From NCBI GenBank assembly GCA_033239525.1, contig BSYO01000026.1, positions 1,736,001-1,800,000 of the forward strand: a stretch of DNA of 64,000 nt, read 5' to 3'. This stretch comes from Nepenthes gracilis. Lineage: Eukaryota; Streptophyta; Magnoliopsida; Caryophyllales; Nepenthaceae. A model generated the notes under the pieces. That model was not told where the DNA came from. It saw nothing but the letters and a program-made list of their open reading frames with translations, and did not search any database. The translations under genes and the position numbers were made by a program. Position 1 is the stretch's first letter; each line of letters opens with the position of its first letter. This document shows positions 24,701 to 35,105 of this stretch, piece after piece.

Positions 24701-27098
24701 TAGGCAAAACTAAGAGAGGAATGAGATCAAAGATAGAAGTCTACAAAAAGGTTTTAGAATCTCCAATTTCATAATAACTACTAATACAATTCAATACAAG
24801 GAATGTAATTTTACTAATTAAACACAGGAGAAGAATACAAAGTAAAATTTGTTGATTAAGAACTTCCTTAAAGTGCCAATGAGGCAGGAAATTAAATATT
24901 TTCAATGCTAAGATTTATATAATTCATCACAATCCAACTGGTTCTTGTTCTTTCAATTAAATCATCCCAAGACCTCCTTTATGGCAACTATTCTGTCTAT
25001 AAATACATTAATATTCCATCTTGAAAACTCAAAACCCATCATATACACTTCTTGTCAAAAACTACATTGAGAGAGCTTTGAATGGAATAAGAAATCATAT
25101 TTTTCTTACATTTGTGTAGAAAGTTATGATGAATTTCACCACTTTTCTCAACGCTTCTAATCACCGATGTAAACAACGGCCGATATTTGATTTATAATAT
25201 CAACTGATATGTATCGGTATCAAGGGCCCTCGTATACCAAAATTTTCCGATACCACAAAAATATTGGAATATATTGCTGTACAATGATATATCGCCATAT
25301 ATTAGCAATAATCAAAATATTGGCCAATATGAGTATATGACCGATATATTAGCTGATACAGGCCTAGTCAATTTATGATTTTGAGAAATTTTTTTATTTC
25401 GATATATTCGATACCAATACATATAATTCAATATGTCCAAGATAAATATGACCACAAGTAATACCAATACTGATATTTTCTTCTATGCTTCCAACATATT
25501 TATGTTCTCTCACTATAAGACCTTAGATAGATTAATCAAGCCTATGGCCTTGGGACCAGAAGGTCTTAGGTTCAAATTCCCCCTCCCCGCCCCCATATTT
25601 ACCTAGGAAAAAAAATCCTAAAAGCAAAACACAGTTTTTGTGTCTATGACTAAAAGAAAATAGACAAACAAAGCATAAATTGCTGCAATGAGCTGAGGAA
25701 GGATAGTTGAATTGGGAAACACATTTGGAGTATCATTGGATTTCCAAATAGCTCTACGACAACCTTTATTATGCTGACAAGAATGTTAGCTGACTAAAAA
25801 TACATACACAAAATGAAGTGAAGTTGAAATGGGAATGTGCCAATTGATGAAAAGTATAACTCGATAAGATAAACTAATAATTTCATAAATTAGATCACTC
25901 TAGACGTGGTATCTATAGAAGATAACTTAAGAAGGCATCTAAGATGGTTCCATCACTTGAAACATAGGCTACATAATACTCTACTACAAACAAGATATTT
26001 GATAAGATTATGAGCAAGTCAACAAAGAAGAATTTGATAGCCTTTCCGCTTTTAAACAATATCATCACAGATCTAGCAAACTACCGAAAAAGGATCCATG
26101 CAATCAATCGGACAAAGAGGGAATTACGGCTTTGCCGTTTATAAGAAGAATGATGAGCAAATATACATGCTCTTAACCCCAGGACATCATTTCTCACGTT
26201 ATAATACTTCAAAATCATGAATGATATTATTTCATCAGGAAAATCTTCCAGAATTTCAATTGCTCCTTTCATAATCAAAATAATATGTCGCTACAAACGG
26301 AACCCATCTCTAAATATCTCTTGTAATCAGTAGCATTAACTTCATTCGTTATAAGAATCACATAGTTAGGCTCGTGGAATGTGCAACGCCATATCTTCAT
26401 TTAACGTAAATTTTTGGCAACAGTGCCCAAATACAACAAAAAATATCACATTTGTATCACCTTCCGCAATATCATGGACAATCGCCATTTTTATACACCT
26501 GCAAGCCCAAACAATTGAAGGAAAATCCTCAAACGACTACATGATTGATGGTTTGAACAAAAATACAGACACCAAGAACAGACCCACCCCATCCCGCAGA
26601 AAAAAGGAGATGAAAAAAGAGAGAAAGCAAGCAACTGAAATAAGAGAGGAGTATCAAATGCTTACTTATCACGATCAACACCAGGGATCTCGGGTGCTAT
26701 AAGAGCCATGAGGCCCATACGATACATATGGTCAGCTATTGACTCTGGATTTTCAATCTCTCTCTTCACCCATCCAGCCCTCTTAGTAGTCTAACAGACG
26801 GGTTACAAATTGAACCAGAAATTTTAGGGAAATGAAATAGGGATTCGAGAAGAGAAAGATAGAGAGGAAGGGGTACCTTGAGGCGGTGACATAGGGTGAG
26901 AAAGTCAATAGCTGAAGAAGCGGAAGCTAAAACAGAGGAGTTTTCAGTGGTGTCGTTGCTGCTGCTGCTGCTATTTCGGGACGAGAAAGGAGGTTCTGAG
27001 GCCATTCGAAGAAGAGAAGAATGGTATGATGATTGGAAGGGAATGTGGGTCGAAGCGATGGAGGGAAGACAGAGCAACGACGGTCTCAAACTCTTCAT
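12124..27098 (-). CDS. HDDC2: HD-domain 5'-deoxynucleotidase HDDC2 homologue, eight exons
   Basis: Predicted to hydrolyse deoxynucleoside 5'-monophosphates, as known for the YfbR/HDDC2 family. The exons read by hand on the - strand are 27098-26877, 26790-26666, 26498-26461, 22902-22792, 22671-22592, 14787-14751, 14252-14211 and 12191-12124. Every intron is GT-AG and all phases agree, giving 723 bases and 240 residues, about the family's usual size plus a leader. Residues 1-70 are Ser-rich with almost no acidic residues until 37, like an organelle transit peptide; Met32 is an alternative start. The HD domain follows. Likely metal ligands are His95 in ADHMYRM, His124-Asp125 in IVHDIAE, and an Asp in KDCDK (188-192), with GDITP at 132-136. 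The C-terminus carries DDFFQST and [11 protein letters not shown]. Cys190 is where relatives usually have Phe. Introns of about 7.8, 3.6 and 2.0 kb hold transposons. No stop or frameshift is present, so it is probably functional. Confidence 0.9.
13235..13266. repeat. (AT)n microsatellite in HDDC2 intron 7
   Basis: A run of alternating A and T of about 26 bases lies in the 2.0-kb last intron. Confidence 0.8.
13280..13960. repeat. Possible non-autonomous DNA-transposon relic
   Basis: The left part has GGGTGTTCATAAAAAGG followed by AAACCG and CCAAACCGGTTT motifs. The right part (13790-13930) carries GTAACCAAACCGATTAACC and CCGAACCAGTCTGACTGG. The repeated AACC/GGTT motifs near both edges suggest an element with inverted ends, but I could not fix termini or a target duplication. 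Confidence 0.3.
16500..16680. repeat. ATATCGG-rich dispersed repeat, copy 1
   Basis: Dense in GATATATCG and CCGATATATCGG motifs, several of them palindromic. Related stretches occur at 17040-17280 and 25160-25490, all within introns of the HDDC2 gene. No coding content; family unknown to me. Confidence 0.5.
17040..17280. repeat. ATATCGG-rich dispersed repeat, copy 2
   Basis: Begins with AATGATGTAAATATCAGCCGAT and ends with CCAATACCGATATTTTTATCCATGTT. The copy at 25160 starts with CCGATGTAAACAACGGCCGATATT and ends with ACTGATATTTTCTTCTATG. The two therefore share both edges and have a similar length. Confidence 0.55.
18198..18522. mobile_element. Possible MITE in HDDC2 intron 5
   Basis: The left edge reads CTGCTTGGTTCTAAG. 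The right edge, read on the other strand, is GGCTTGTTTAATTCTTG. These are imperfect inverted ends flanking about 300 bases of AT-rich DNA with no open frame. No clear target duplication was found. Confidence 0.35.
19046..19479 (-). pseudogene. Two-exon fragment of an unrecognised protein gene inside HDDC2 intron 5
   Basis: Two - strand blocks look like real exons. Block one (19479-19297, 61 codons) reads [20 protein letters not shown] onward. Block two (19249-19046, 67 codons plus stop) starts [20 protein letters not shown] and ends at TAA. A GT-AG intron of 47 bases lies between them, with TTGTGCAG at its 3' end, and the phases agree (0/0). The residue mix is that of a globular protein and has no stops, unlike the surrounding introns. 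I do not recognise the family. No convincing upstream exons or start codon were found, so it looks like the 3' end of a gene captured or duplicated as DNA (not as a cDNA, since the intron is kept). Because it starts in the same phase in which HDDC2 exon 5 ends, use as an alternative last exon cannot be excluded. Confidence 0.45.
19604..19677. repeat. 37-bp direct duplication at the SINE 5' end
   Basis: GTGCATAATAAGAGGGTTAT occurs at 19604 and again at 19641, followed in both copies by CTTGAAGCA. The duplication contains the left target-site copy of the SINE. Confidence 0.8.
19614..19816 (+). mobile_element. Au-like SINE (tRNA-derived) with target-site duplications
   Basis: GAGGTCACAGGTTTAAATCATGGAA (19695 on; B-box-like core GGTTTAAATC) is followed by TGATGCAGGGGGGTCAG, GTATACAGTTTATCCTACC, AAGACCCCATGATCTGG and TTGCACTGTGCTATTTGGGT. 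This is the order of conserved blocks in Au SINEs of plants. ATCGTGCATAATA at 19601-19613 and 19817-19829 forms a 13-base target duplication. It lies in HDDC2 intron 5, antisense to the host gene, and has no coding capacity. Confidence 0.75.
20994..21017. repeat. C-run followed by A-run
   Basis: A homopolymer of C directly followed by a homopolymer of A, in HDDC2 intron 5. Such tracts are often length-variable or misassembled. Confidence 0.7.
21517..21901. mobile_element. Tourist-like MITE (PIF/Harbinger type)
   Basis: The left end CGGTACGTTTGGTTAC and the right end read on the other strand, CGTCATGTTTGGTTGC, form terminal inverted repeats. TTA flanks both sides (21514-21516 and 21902-21904), the target size and sequence expected for this superfamily. 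The 385-base body is full of GGGAATAG/CTATTCCC motifs that can fold back, and an (AAT)n microsatellite occupies 21703-21760. No transposase. It sits in HDDC2 intron 5. Confidence 0.75.
22903..26460. other. HDDC2 intron 3
   Basis: 3.6-kb intron. Apart from the ATATCGG repeat at its far end and faint CAAGATTTT...GGGGAAAAC motifs near 23280, which also occur near 19980, I see nothing to annotate. Confidence 0.6.
25160..25490. repeat. ATATCGG-rich dispersed repeat, copy 3
   Basis: Shares edge motifs with the copy at 17040-17280 and has many CCGATAT/ATATCGG and GATATATCG words. Located in HDDC2 intron 3. Confidence 0.55.
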
Positions 27099-27099
27099 T

Positions 27100-27345
27100 T
27101 CCTTCTGCTTTCTTAGTTAGAATTGTTTAGTTAGGTTTTTTTTCAGATTTTTTTTTTTATAATGTATAAAAGGATACCTGCTCTTCTAATTAAGAACAAT
27201 AAAAAAATTTATAAATCACCAACACTCATTACTATGCCGAATTTCTCCTAATCTCTTTTCATATTTCATTCTTCATTTCCATTGTCTTTCTTTCTCATAA
27301 CCTCGTCCCCAAGCTTTTCTAAGCAAACCCTAAATTTACATGTTA
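27100..27345 (+). repeat. Ty1/copia 5' LTR remnant abutting HDDC2
   Basis: Shares TTTCCTTCTG, GAATTGTTTAGTTAG, CATATTTCATT and TTTTCTAAGCAAA.CCTAAAT with the 3' LTR at 34849-35105. A TATA box (TATAAAAGG, 27165-27173) belongs to the LTR promoter on the + strand. The 5' part that would carry the LTR start is missing: similarity begins right where the HDDC2 start codon lies, so the deoxynucleotidase gene's leader and promoter appear to lie in LTR-derived DNA. Confidence 0.5.
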
Positions 27346-27429
27346 TTAGATATTCTATTGCTTTCAGTCATTTTTCATCTATTTTTTTTTATTTATTAAT
27401 TTTTATCTTTTTAATACGTCATTAATCCA

Positions 27430-28351
27430 AATTTCAAATAGATTCGGGTGAGGCTATCCGTTTGAGTCTGACTCCGTCCATTGAGTATAGATCCTGTACA
27501 CCACAACTACGAATGAGAGGTCAGGTAATGACAAAACATTGTCTAACTGAAAATATTCCGACGCTCAAATTAGTAAATAACATTCAAATGGTAGAATATG
27601 GATGCAAAGAGATACAGTATGAATGCGAAGAGTGTTTGTGAAAGTGGGATTGCTCTCGTAGACAGAAAGACTTTGTGTGCTCGTAAGGAGCGAGGTTCTC
27701 TAAGTACCGAATTCACTAGGAACTAATAGCACTGAGAGAGAAAGAGTGTAGAATTGCTCGAGTGACTGAGAGCTTGAGAGCTTTGTAGTTGCTTTGGAGC
27801 TTTTGTGCGCAGAGAAGGCGATGCCATTGAAGGGAGCTTCCATGGTATTTTATAACCATGGCCCTTAACAACGTTGGGATTGTTGCCTTTTCTAGTGTGG
27901 GCTTTATGGCTATAACGGTTGATGGGTTAATTCCCTTCTTTCTATATTCTGTAACCTCTAGGGTTTTCAATAGACATGGAGCGAATTCTGATGCCTTCCT
28001 TCAAGGATACGTCTTGATTTTGGAGGTAATCGTTATTGGAAAGCTTGCCTTCTTTGGAGGCGTGCGAAATTAGAAGAGGTGACCGTTGTGGCTTGAAAAC
28101 AGACACGTGGACCAATTTGGGTTTGAGCCGCATGAGTCGTAGCCCTTAGCCGGTCCACTAGCCACTCTTCCAATCAATGAAAGCGTTGACCATTATGAAC
28201 TCTGATAGGCCATCCTAATCTTGGGTCTTCGTTGGTTTACTAGTCTTTCGACCGGTCAACAGTAGCGTTGACCATCTAGGCATGAATGAGTTGTTGAGGA
28301 TTTGGGTTGTTTCCTTCTTTGTGGCCTAGCTTGTTATTGGCATGCCCATCA
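27430..28351 (-). repeat. Tat-like LTR fragment with adjoining polypurine tract
   Basis: ACGAATGAGAGGTCAGG (near 27510) and CCGACGCTCAAATTAGTA (near 27558) match the AAATGAGAGGTCAAA and CTGACGTTCAAGTCA blocks of the Tat LTRs at 45.7 and 60.7 kb. The right edge CCCATCA|CTAGCCCCCATGCTGG (28351/28352) matches the junction CCCAACA|CTAGCCCCTCATGCTTGG at 46612. It is therefore a 3' LTR followed, on the right, by the internal polypurine tract of a - strand element. The left edge is approximate. Confidence 0.5.
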
Positions 28352-28536
28352 CTAGCCCCCATGCTGGTAGTCTAGAACTCCGACCTCCAACATGTTCAAG
28401 GTGGGATGCGCCTAACTAGATAACTTGTCTGAAATAATTTGATCAGGAAATTAGCAATGGCTCTGGGCCTGCCAATCGCATTGCTTGCCACTGTTGACCG
28501 TAGAGTCTAGAATAGGAGAGCAAAGCTGTAGGAAGT

Positions 28537-28749
28537 ATTGACCAGATTTATTGACCATCCTAATCAGAATCCGGAGAACTAGCTGAAAAGGCATTAACTT
28601 AATTCGTTGACCGTCCAGGCAAGAATTTGGAGAACTTAGCAAGAAGATGTGCATTGACCGGATTCATTAACTATTTAGGTAAGAATCCAGAGAACTGGCT
28701 GAAGTAAATATTAACCAGATTCATTGACTATCTAGGTAAGAAATTTGAA
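28537..28749. repeat. Imperfect 56-60-bp tandem repeat, nearly four units
   Basis: Units start ATTGACCAGATT (28537), ATTAACTTAATT (28593), ATTGACCGGATT (28653) and ATTAACCAGATT (28710). Each continues with a GACC/GACT.TC motif, GTAAGAAT-like and GAGAACT-like segments. The position just inside a Tat-like 3' LTR is where elements of this lineage are known to carry variable tandem repeats. Confidence 0.75.
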
Positions 28750-29965
28750 CTGTCTGCAAGATTTTCATTGCCATTTCACTTTAGATACTAATCAGTTGTG
28801 CAAAGATAATGATCCTCCTTCAAATAAGCCCTTTCCATTAGCTTTATCTCAATCATATGACAAGTTATCTTCTGAATTTCAAGCCTTCTCATCATATATC
28901 TCTATTGTCAATGAGCCAAAAATTTACCATCAAGCTGTAAGAAATCCGAATTGGTGCAAGGTCATGGAAGCTAAATTAAATGCTTTGCAATGCAACAATA
29001 CTTGGATCATTGCTAGCCTTTCTCTAGATAAAGAAACCATGGCTATAAGTATGTTTATAAAATCAAATATCAAAGTGATGGAAGCATTGAAAGGTACAAG
29101 GCCTGCTAAATTGAAAAATGATATATTCAATCAGAGTAAATAGATTATCATAAAATGTTTCTCCTGTGATTAAACCTGTTACTATTCGTTACTTGTTAAG
29201 TATTATAATAATAATAAATTAATGTTTGTATTGATTTGATGTAAATAATGCTTTTTGTATATAGAAATATTGATGAAGAAATCTATATGAAAATGCCACT
29301 ATGATACATCAACGGTAAGCCATACTAGATATGCAAGCTTCGTAAGAGTATTTATGGAATTAAACAAGTCAATAGATAGTAATATTCAAAATTTTTCACT
29401 ACTCTCATTGATTTTGGATACACTCAATAGCAAGCAGGCTACAATCTATTTACCAAATAAGATGACAAATATTTCATTGCCTTATTAGTTTATGTGGATG
29501 ATATTATTATGGCTAGTAATTGTATTAAATCAATAAAGTCTATTAAATGCTATTTCAATAATAAATTCAAGATTATAAAACTTTATTCCTTGAGACACTT
29601 CAAGGGAATAAAAGTAGTAAAATATTCAAAAAGTATATATATTTATTAATAAAAATATACTCTTAATATTCTAACAGGCTTAAGCACCTTTGTCGCCAAG
29701 CCTCTCAAACTCTCATTAGATCAAAATCACAAATTAAGCAAAGAAGAAAGATCTGCGTTGACAAATCCCAACATTTTTCAAATATTGATTGACAAGCTTA
29801 TAGATCTTACCATAACTCGACTAGATATATGCTTGATTGTTCAGAACCCGAGCTAGTATATAGACTAACCGACTAAAATACATTCAGTAGCAACTCATCA
29901 AGTACTGAGATATTTAAAAAAGGCACCAAGACAAAAGCTTTTGTGGCAATTCAGCTCAAACCATT
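28745..29965 (+). pseudogene. Ty1/copia reverse-transcriptase fragment
   Basis: The first 132 codons show the copia RT lead-in: LSQSYDKLSSEFQAF, EPKIYHQAV, NPNWCKVMEAKLNAL and NNTWII. After a stop and a frame change, further blocks follow: LRKSIYGIKQ (near 29340), LLVYVDDIIMAS with the catalytic YVDD at 29491-29502, and the RNase H lead-in LRYLKKAPRQ (near 29910). Multiple stops and frameshifts kill it. Gag, protease and integrase are absent upstream, where Tat-like LTR DNA lies instead. It belongs with the RNase H piece at 34345. Confidence 0.8.
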
Positions 29966-29974
29966 TACGTAAAA

Positions 29975-32900
29975 AAAAAAAAAACTCAAATCATAATCAT
30001 TCATCAAAAATCAATCATAAATAAAATATCCATTATAAATATTAAATTCTTCCAAATGAGAAATGTATATAACTACCCATTTCTCAATAAGATGTTTCTA
30101 CATTCTGAAATTATTTCTCTACTTGGAAGCACAACAATAAAAATACTATCTTTGTTGGTAAACCATCAACTTGCCCTACTCTAAAGTTAAAAAAAGGTAA
30201 GGATGAGTACGATACCCAATGAGTAATATAATCAACAATATTAAAATTTAATATAAATACCTTGGAGAACAATATCAATTTGTAAGGTATTAACAATATG
30301 CAATCAACTATCATCTATCCAGGATTGGATGCCACCACGACATATGAGCTATAGAATAATTATCAAAATTTCCACCGAAACAAAATATCATGAATGCAAT
30401 TCAGATTTATTCAAATTTGAATATCAACAAAGAAATAAGTTCTTTTGAATCTATTTCAATAGATATATAATTATAAGAGATATCACAATAATATCCTCGA
30501 ATATTATTCTATCACAGTAAACTAATGACTATAACTCACCATTAACTATTGGATAATATCCACGAGGTACCAATATATGTAAGTTTAATAGGTGACCAAC
30601 TCTTTGTTCTCATAATACTTTCCACCCGTGATACATAAGTATCGAACTCAACTCGGCCATAGTATTCTTGCTATCATTTAAGGTTAGCCCAGAATATCTT
30701 ACACTTTTATTTCTATGGTTGAACTATTAGCTACGCCTGAATGAAAAAATAGAATACTCTATTTTAATCTCAATTCACACGCCAAACCCAATATTTCTAA
30801 GTATGATATCTTTCGATATCTTATCATATGCCATTTATAAGACAATAAGTGTCCCTTCATAAATATAAGCATTTATCCATCAATATATGAAAATCAATAT
30901 TGAACAATTATAAATCACATTAAGATTTTAAAAGTTTCATATAATTGAAATAGTAATATTTTTATATAATCTCCTTTATTTTAACTAAAAATACCCAAAA
31001 ATATAATCATACATCTAAAGATCACAGAAAAAATGCAACTAATGACCATGAATAAAAGATAAAAAAAAGAATCTCCAAGTACATTAGATACTTGGCAGGT
31101 AACACCATGTTGGTCTACTATTATTCTACACTCTCAGCAGAGCACTAGGATAACCACTCTAGACTACATTGATCATACGCCAAAACATACAAATTATAAA
31201 TTCACTAATTTATACCTTATAAATAGTATATCATATGTCAAAATAATCTTCCACCTTAGGGTTGAATGTAAACATACCTATGTCTTGCATTTTAAGAATC
31301 AGATTTTTACCATAGAAGTATAAAATACTCATAAATAGGCTTTGAAATTCATGTAAATGCTAGCCGAATAATAGTGTGACGTTTGAATGGTAATTTGCTT
31401 GCCAGCCAGATGTTGCATGAAAAATGATAAAAATTGAGTCAAATGAATATGAAATTAAGCATATCTCCTATATTTTACTTGTTACATTATTTTATAACTA
31501 AAATTAATAAAAAAATCCTATAAATTTTAATTAACAAATATCAGGAAATAAAGTGTCTAATGACAAACATTTCACTTGCAACGACAAAGATGTTCAAAAA
31601 CAATAGAAATTTCATTTAACTCTAGACACATAAAAATGTTGACTCAATAAATACGAATGACCACCGTTGCTATTCTTTGAATAAGGTACGAAGTCTTGTG
31701 GATTCAAAGTAGAGAAGAAAACTAGGCATCTAACTCTTATATAGGGAACATCACGTAGTAAGAAAGTGATTAAAGATAGGGGCCAAGGGAACTAATTCAT
31801 GATCCATACTTAATTCCATTAATGTTCAAGTAATTACAAAATTAATGAAGAACTAATATGAAGAGTTAATTACAAAATTAAATGGGCTAACATAGTGTGA
31901 ATCAAAACTCTAGAATAACTATATCCCATCCTAAATTAATTACAATAGTAATTATAAGATAAAGTTTACCTACAACTTAATAAAAAATATGAAAACATGC
32001 ATAAAAGAATTATCAATTAAGTGTAAGAATATTCAAGGCATTCACATACACAAATAATTAGTATATTATTTATATTTAATATCACATCTCTGACCCTGAA
32101 ATTGAGTTTATTAATTACTTAGTCTGTTTTTTTTAATATCAATAAAAATTTAATTACTTATTTTATCAATTTAAAAATCTAAAACAAATACCAAATTACA
32201 AGCCTACAAATCAAATACTATCAAACAGCTTGATATAATATAATAATCAAACTATAAGACTTAAATGTCACATCAAAAAATATTTATAATAATATATATA
32301 TATATATAAATCAAGTTTATTAATTATTTAGTCCATTTTTTTAATATATATAAAAATTTAATTATTTATTTCACCAATGTAAAAATTCAAAACAAATACC
32401 AAAATACAAATCTACAAATTAAATACTACCAAACGACTTGATATGATATAATAATCAAATCATAAGACCCAAATGTCATATCAAAAAATATTAACAGTTA
32501 TTTGGTATTAAATCATATATAAGAAAAAAGTATTTTAATTAATATCAAAGTATTAAAACTATATTACATATGAATTTACTATTTAACTATTATAGTTTCA
32601 ACCTCATCATCATAGGCCTAATAAAACATGGATCTAAATATACAATAATTCTAAAAAAAATTAAATATAAATTTAAATACAAAATGTAGCTAAATAAAAT
32701 TTTCAAATCTCCTCTATCTAATCATACAAATAAATTTGAGCTTACTAATCTAAAGAATTAGCAAATATATAGATAAAAGTAAGTCTAACACTCACTAAAT
32801 AATATACATATTTTCATATACGGGTATATATCAACGATACATGATGAAATTATACTATGATCAAAAATCTAAATTGTCAATAAATTATTTTTTGATAAAT

Positions 32901-34335
32901 CAACAGAAAATCAAATATAAATGATTAATTAAAGAATTGTATGATAACATAAATAATGCCAATATCCATATATTTATAGTTGAACATCTCAAATTATATA
33001 AATATGTAAAAATATGCTAAAATTATACTAACATACAAAATAACTAATGATCAGGAATGACTTTAATAATAAAAAATAAATATTAAAATTTAGGTTATGA
33101 TTGCTTTCACTAGGTAAAGGCCATATGTCACTATTTATGATATGTAGATAGGCGACTATATATAATCTCTTTAGTCAAGGGTGAATGTTGCTTTTCTAAT
33201 TATTGAATGAATGATTTGACATTCTATTTATTAATAATATATTAATATATATCTGAATATATTTCATCAATTTGTTATAAAAGTTCATATTTTATCAAAC
33301 TGAAAATTTTACTCAAATACGAACATTTTTTAGTTTTTATTGTATCAGAAAAATATTTTCTTTATTAAAATTTATATAAATTTTGCTTATATTTTCTCAA
33401 ATATATAATTTGCATTAAAAATTATAAACATGTAAAAATTTTAATATGTAATTTAAGAACATTTGGAAATGATATTGTATGATTTATAAAAAATGTAGAA
33501 ATTATTATGCAGAAACTTTTGTAAATTAACATAGCACAAGTGATTTTATCAATTTTTTTAAATCTAAAATATACATGAATAGTTATATAAAAATTTAAAA
33601 CATGTAAAAAATATATATATATATAACTTGAAGACATATAAGAATTTTGAATAGAATTTAAAGGTATGCAAGAATAATATGTACAAATTTAGCACTTAAA
33701 CATAATTTTCATATATTTAAGATAAATATTTTATAAAAGTTTATGAATTTAGAGTGGAATTATATTTATTTAAAGAATAATTATTTTAAATATGAAAATA
33801 ATATATACACAAACATTTAAAATAAAAGTTGCTAAAAAAAATTAGAAATTTAGTCCAAAACCTAATTTAGTATTTTTCCTGTCCAAAATATCTATAAGTA
33901 TGAAACAGGCTCAAGTCAAGCGCCTGATTTAACTTAATTCAGTTCAAAATTTTATTTTTGATTTAAAATCTTAAATAATCCTGAAAATCTATCCATTTTA
34001 TTAAATTAGTCATTATTAAAGTATTTCTTTGGAACTCCTATCTTACATTTATCCTTCTCCTTTATTAGCTTTCATAACTATATTAGCACACACAAGCACA
34101 TAATAAAATCAAGTCCAACTCTAATTAGCATCCTAAGGCTCAAAAAATGATTAATGGTTAAAAATGGCATAATTATCAAAAGGTCCCCATAATGATCCTT
34201 CGAATTCGATCCTACCAATATAAACAAAATTTTAATTTAAGTTTGTCTTAATTAAATAATTTATTAATTACCTTCATTAATGATCATCATCGATTAAAAA
34301 GTCAAATCAATCCAAATTGAAACATTGATGTTACA
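29975..34335 (-). repeat. AT-rich LTR-like insert in the copia element
   Basis: Separates the copia RT from its RNase H end. Read on the - strand, the right edge starts TGTAACATCAATG, like other TGTAA-starting LTRs here. Near 30200 the - strand reads ACTCATTGGGTATCGTACTC, a motif order seen near the ends of plant Ty3/gypsy LTRs. There are no intact genes. The left edge is unclear and no target duplication was found; it may be a compound of several insertions. Confidence 0.4.
32106..32494. repeat. Direct duplication of about 180 bp, period 209
   Basis: GTTTATTAATTA.TTAGTC at 32106 and 32315 starts two copies. Both run through AAAATTTAATTA, AAAACAAATACC, CTTGATAT.ATATAATAATCAAA and AAATGTCA.ATCAAAAAATATT. 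A (TA)n tract near 32290 separates the copies. Confidence 0.8.
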
Positions 34336-34344
34336 ACTGTTTTC

Positions 34345-34848
34345 AGGTTTTCAGCAATAGACCTTAAAGTATTTTGTGACTTTGATTAGGCTTCATACCC
34401 AGATACTTATAAGTCACTTATTAGATATTTTATTTTCTTAAAAAAATTATTTATTTTATGAAAATCCAAGAAATAAATTGTTATTTCTCATTCCTCTATG
34501 GAGGTCGAATATTGTGGCATGGCTATCACTTGTTATGAACTAACTTAGTTACGATTCATTCTTAAAGGTTTTTATATCATGTATTATCATATAACTTTAT
34601 TTTTTTGTGATAATTCAATTATTTTTATATTATAATAAATTTTATTTTTTATGAATAAACCAAACATATTGTGTTAGATTGTCACTTAATCAAAAACAAC
34701 ATTTAGGAAAGAATGATCGAAACGACACACATTGTTACTCAGCATCGACTAGCCGATATCTTTACCAAAGCATTGCCCCATTATATCTTTTTATCACATT
34801 TTGCCCAAAATGCAAATAGTAAGCATCTATTCTCCATCTTGTAAGAAG
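34345..34848 (+). pseudogene. Ty1/copia RNase H and polyprotein end
   Basis: Decayed but recognisable order: LKVFCDFD, YPDTYKS, KSKK, SHSSMEVEYCGMA, then ADIFTKAL at 34752-34775, which is the usual end of copia polyproteins. Several stops are present. The 3' LTR follows at once. Confidence 0.75.
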
Positions 34849-35105
34849 TGTTAGAAATGGAAAAAGTTGGGCCTCAGGGATCAATGAAGGCCCACAATCC
34901 AAAAGTGGATCCAAGCCCAAGAGGACAAAGATGTACAGAATAACTGTGTACAGAATACCCATTTGTTGTAACAAAAATTAGTTAATAGTTTCCTTTCTGG
35001 CTGGAATTGTTTAGTTAGTTTCTCTGTTCATATTTCATTTTTTTTTCATTTCTATGGTCTCTCTCTCAAACCTTTGAGGTTTTTCTAAGCAAATCCTAAA
35101 TTTTA
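34849..35105 (+). repeat. Ty1/copia 3' LTR
   Basis: Starts TGTTAGAAATGG right after the RNase H region and ends near TTTTTCTAAGCAAATCCTAAA, matching the 5' remnant at 27100-27345. Compared with that copy it lacks the central TATAAAAGG segment. Confidence 0.6.

Noticed and set aside
26379..26702. 107-codon + strand frame
   Set aside because: Antisense to HDDC2 exons 2 and 3; no family resemblance.
26766..26876. Continuation of HDDC2 exon 1 as an open frame to 26766
   Set aside because: The frame runs into an intron: GT at 26876 gives a good donor and the conserved [14 protein letters not shown] block starts at exon 2.
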